Shown: one piece after another, positions 39,870 through 39,875 of the stretch
How positions within the stretch are numbered: position 1 is the first letter of the stretch
How the letters are laid out: the number at the start of each line of letters is the position of its first letter
Origin: Candidatus Omnitrophota bacterium
Lineage (GTDB): Bacteria; Omnitrophota; Gorgyraeia; Zapsychrales; Fredricksoniimonadaceae
Length of the DNA stretch: 39,875 nt
Reading direction: 5' to 3'
Assembly (NCBI GenBank): GCA_023247575.1
Contig: JAHFGE010000004.1
Span: 1 to 39,875 of the forward strand
Made by a program: the position numbers and the translations under genes
The notes under the pieces: model-generated
Database searches by the model: none
Seen by the model: only the letters and a program-made list of their open reading frames with translations
Told to the model about the DNA's origin: nothing

Positions 39870-39875
39870 TCGAGC

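Overview
The window reads as a bacterial chromosome, most likely Candidatus Omnitrophota (OP3) or a close relative. The reasons are a 14.5 kb single open reading frame for a giant protein, dispersed palindromic repeats that enter reading frames (for example a PSTSLG-coding repeat in bioH), and long runs of overlapping genes. The taxonomic call is an inference from style; no rRNA or marker tree is available here.

Region 1 (1-13120) is almost entirely minus strand. A compact run of twelve genes, iscS-birA-bioF-bioH-bioC-bioD-bioA-mnmA-pgi-ABC transporter-tatA-tatC, starts from a TTGACA-N17-TATCAT promoter at 13013-13041. The -35 element lies inside a near-consensus BirA box (TTGTCAACC-N15-GGTTTACAT, 13035-13067). 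Biotin synthesis and biotin ligase are therefore probably autoregulated, with a cysteine desulfurase as first gene that could supply sulfur for both biotin synthase (bioB is not in the window) and MnmA. Beyond tatC lie a bidirectional terminator, a 12-residue basic microgene with its own promoter and strong ribosome binding site, and a partial hemW.

Region 2 (13121-22954) holds a membrane GAF-GGDEF diguanylate cyclase, two tRNAs (Leu-CAA and Ala-GGC), an rlmN/accA/LysM-L,D-transpeptidase/DUF212 operon, a divergent comM-like AAA gene, two exported coiled-coil proteins and a PilZ protein.

Region 3 (22955-39875) is an accessory-looking region. A 4833-residue minus-strand gene ends with tandem HTH domains and a sigma-70-like domain. 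It overlaps a truncated, GT2/cellulose-synthase-like C-terminal fragment, followed by an exported glycoside hydrolase and the PilZ gene.

The most unusual feature is inside the giant gene. Four two-gene cassettes lie on the opposite strand: an antitoxin/MazF-like pair, DUF4258/DUF2283, an MNT/HEPN pair, and DUF5678/retropepsin-like. Each has its own TTGAC-type promoter with a 17-bp spacer. The giant frame stays open straight through all of them. Two cassettes are bracketed by direct repeats whose spacing is a multiple of three, and the five cassette genes that are codon-aligned with the giant frame contain no TTA, CTA or TCA codons. This suggests toxin-antitoxin-type modules embedded within a coding giant gene, or retained there under selection for its frame.
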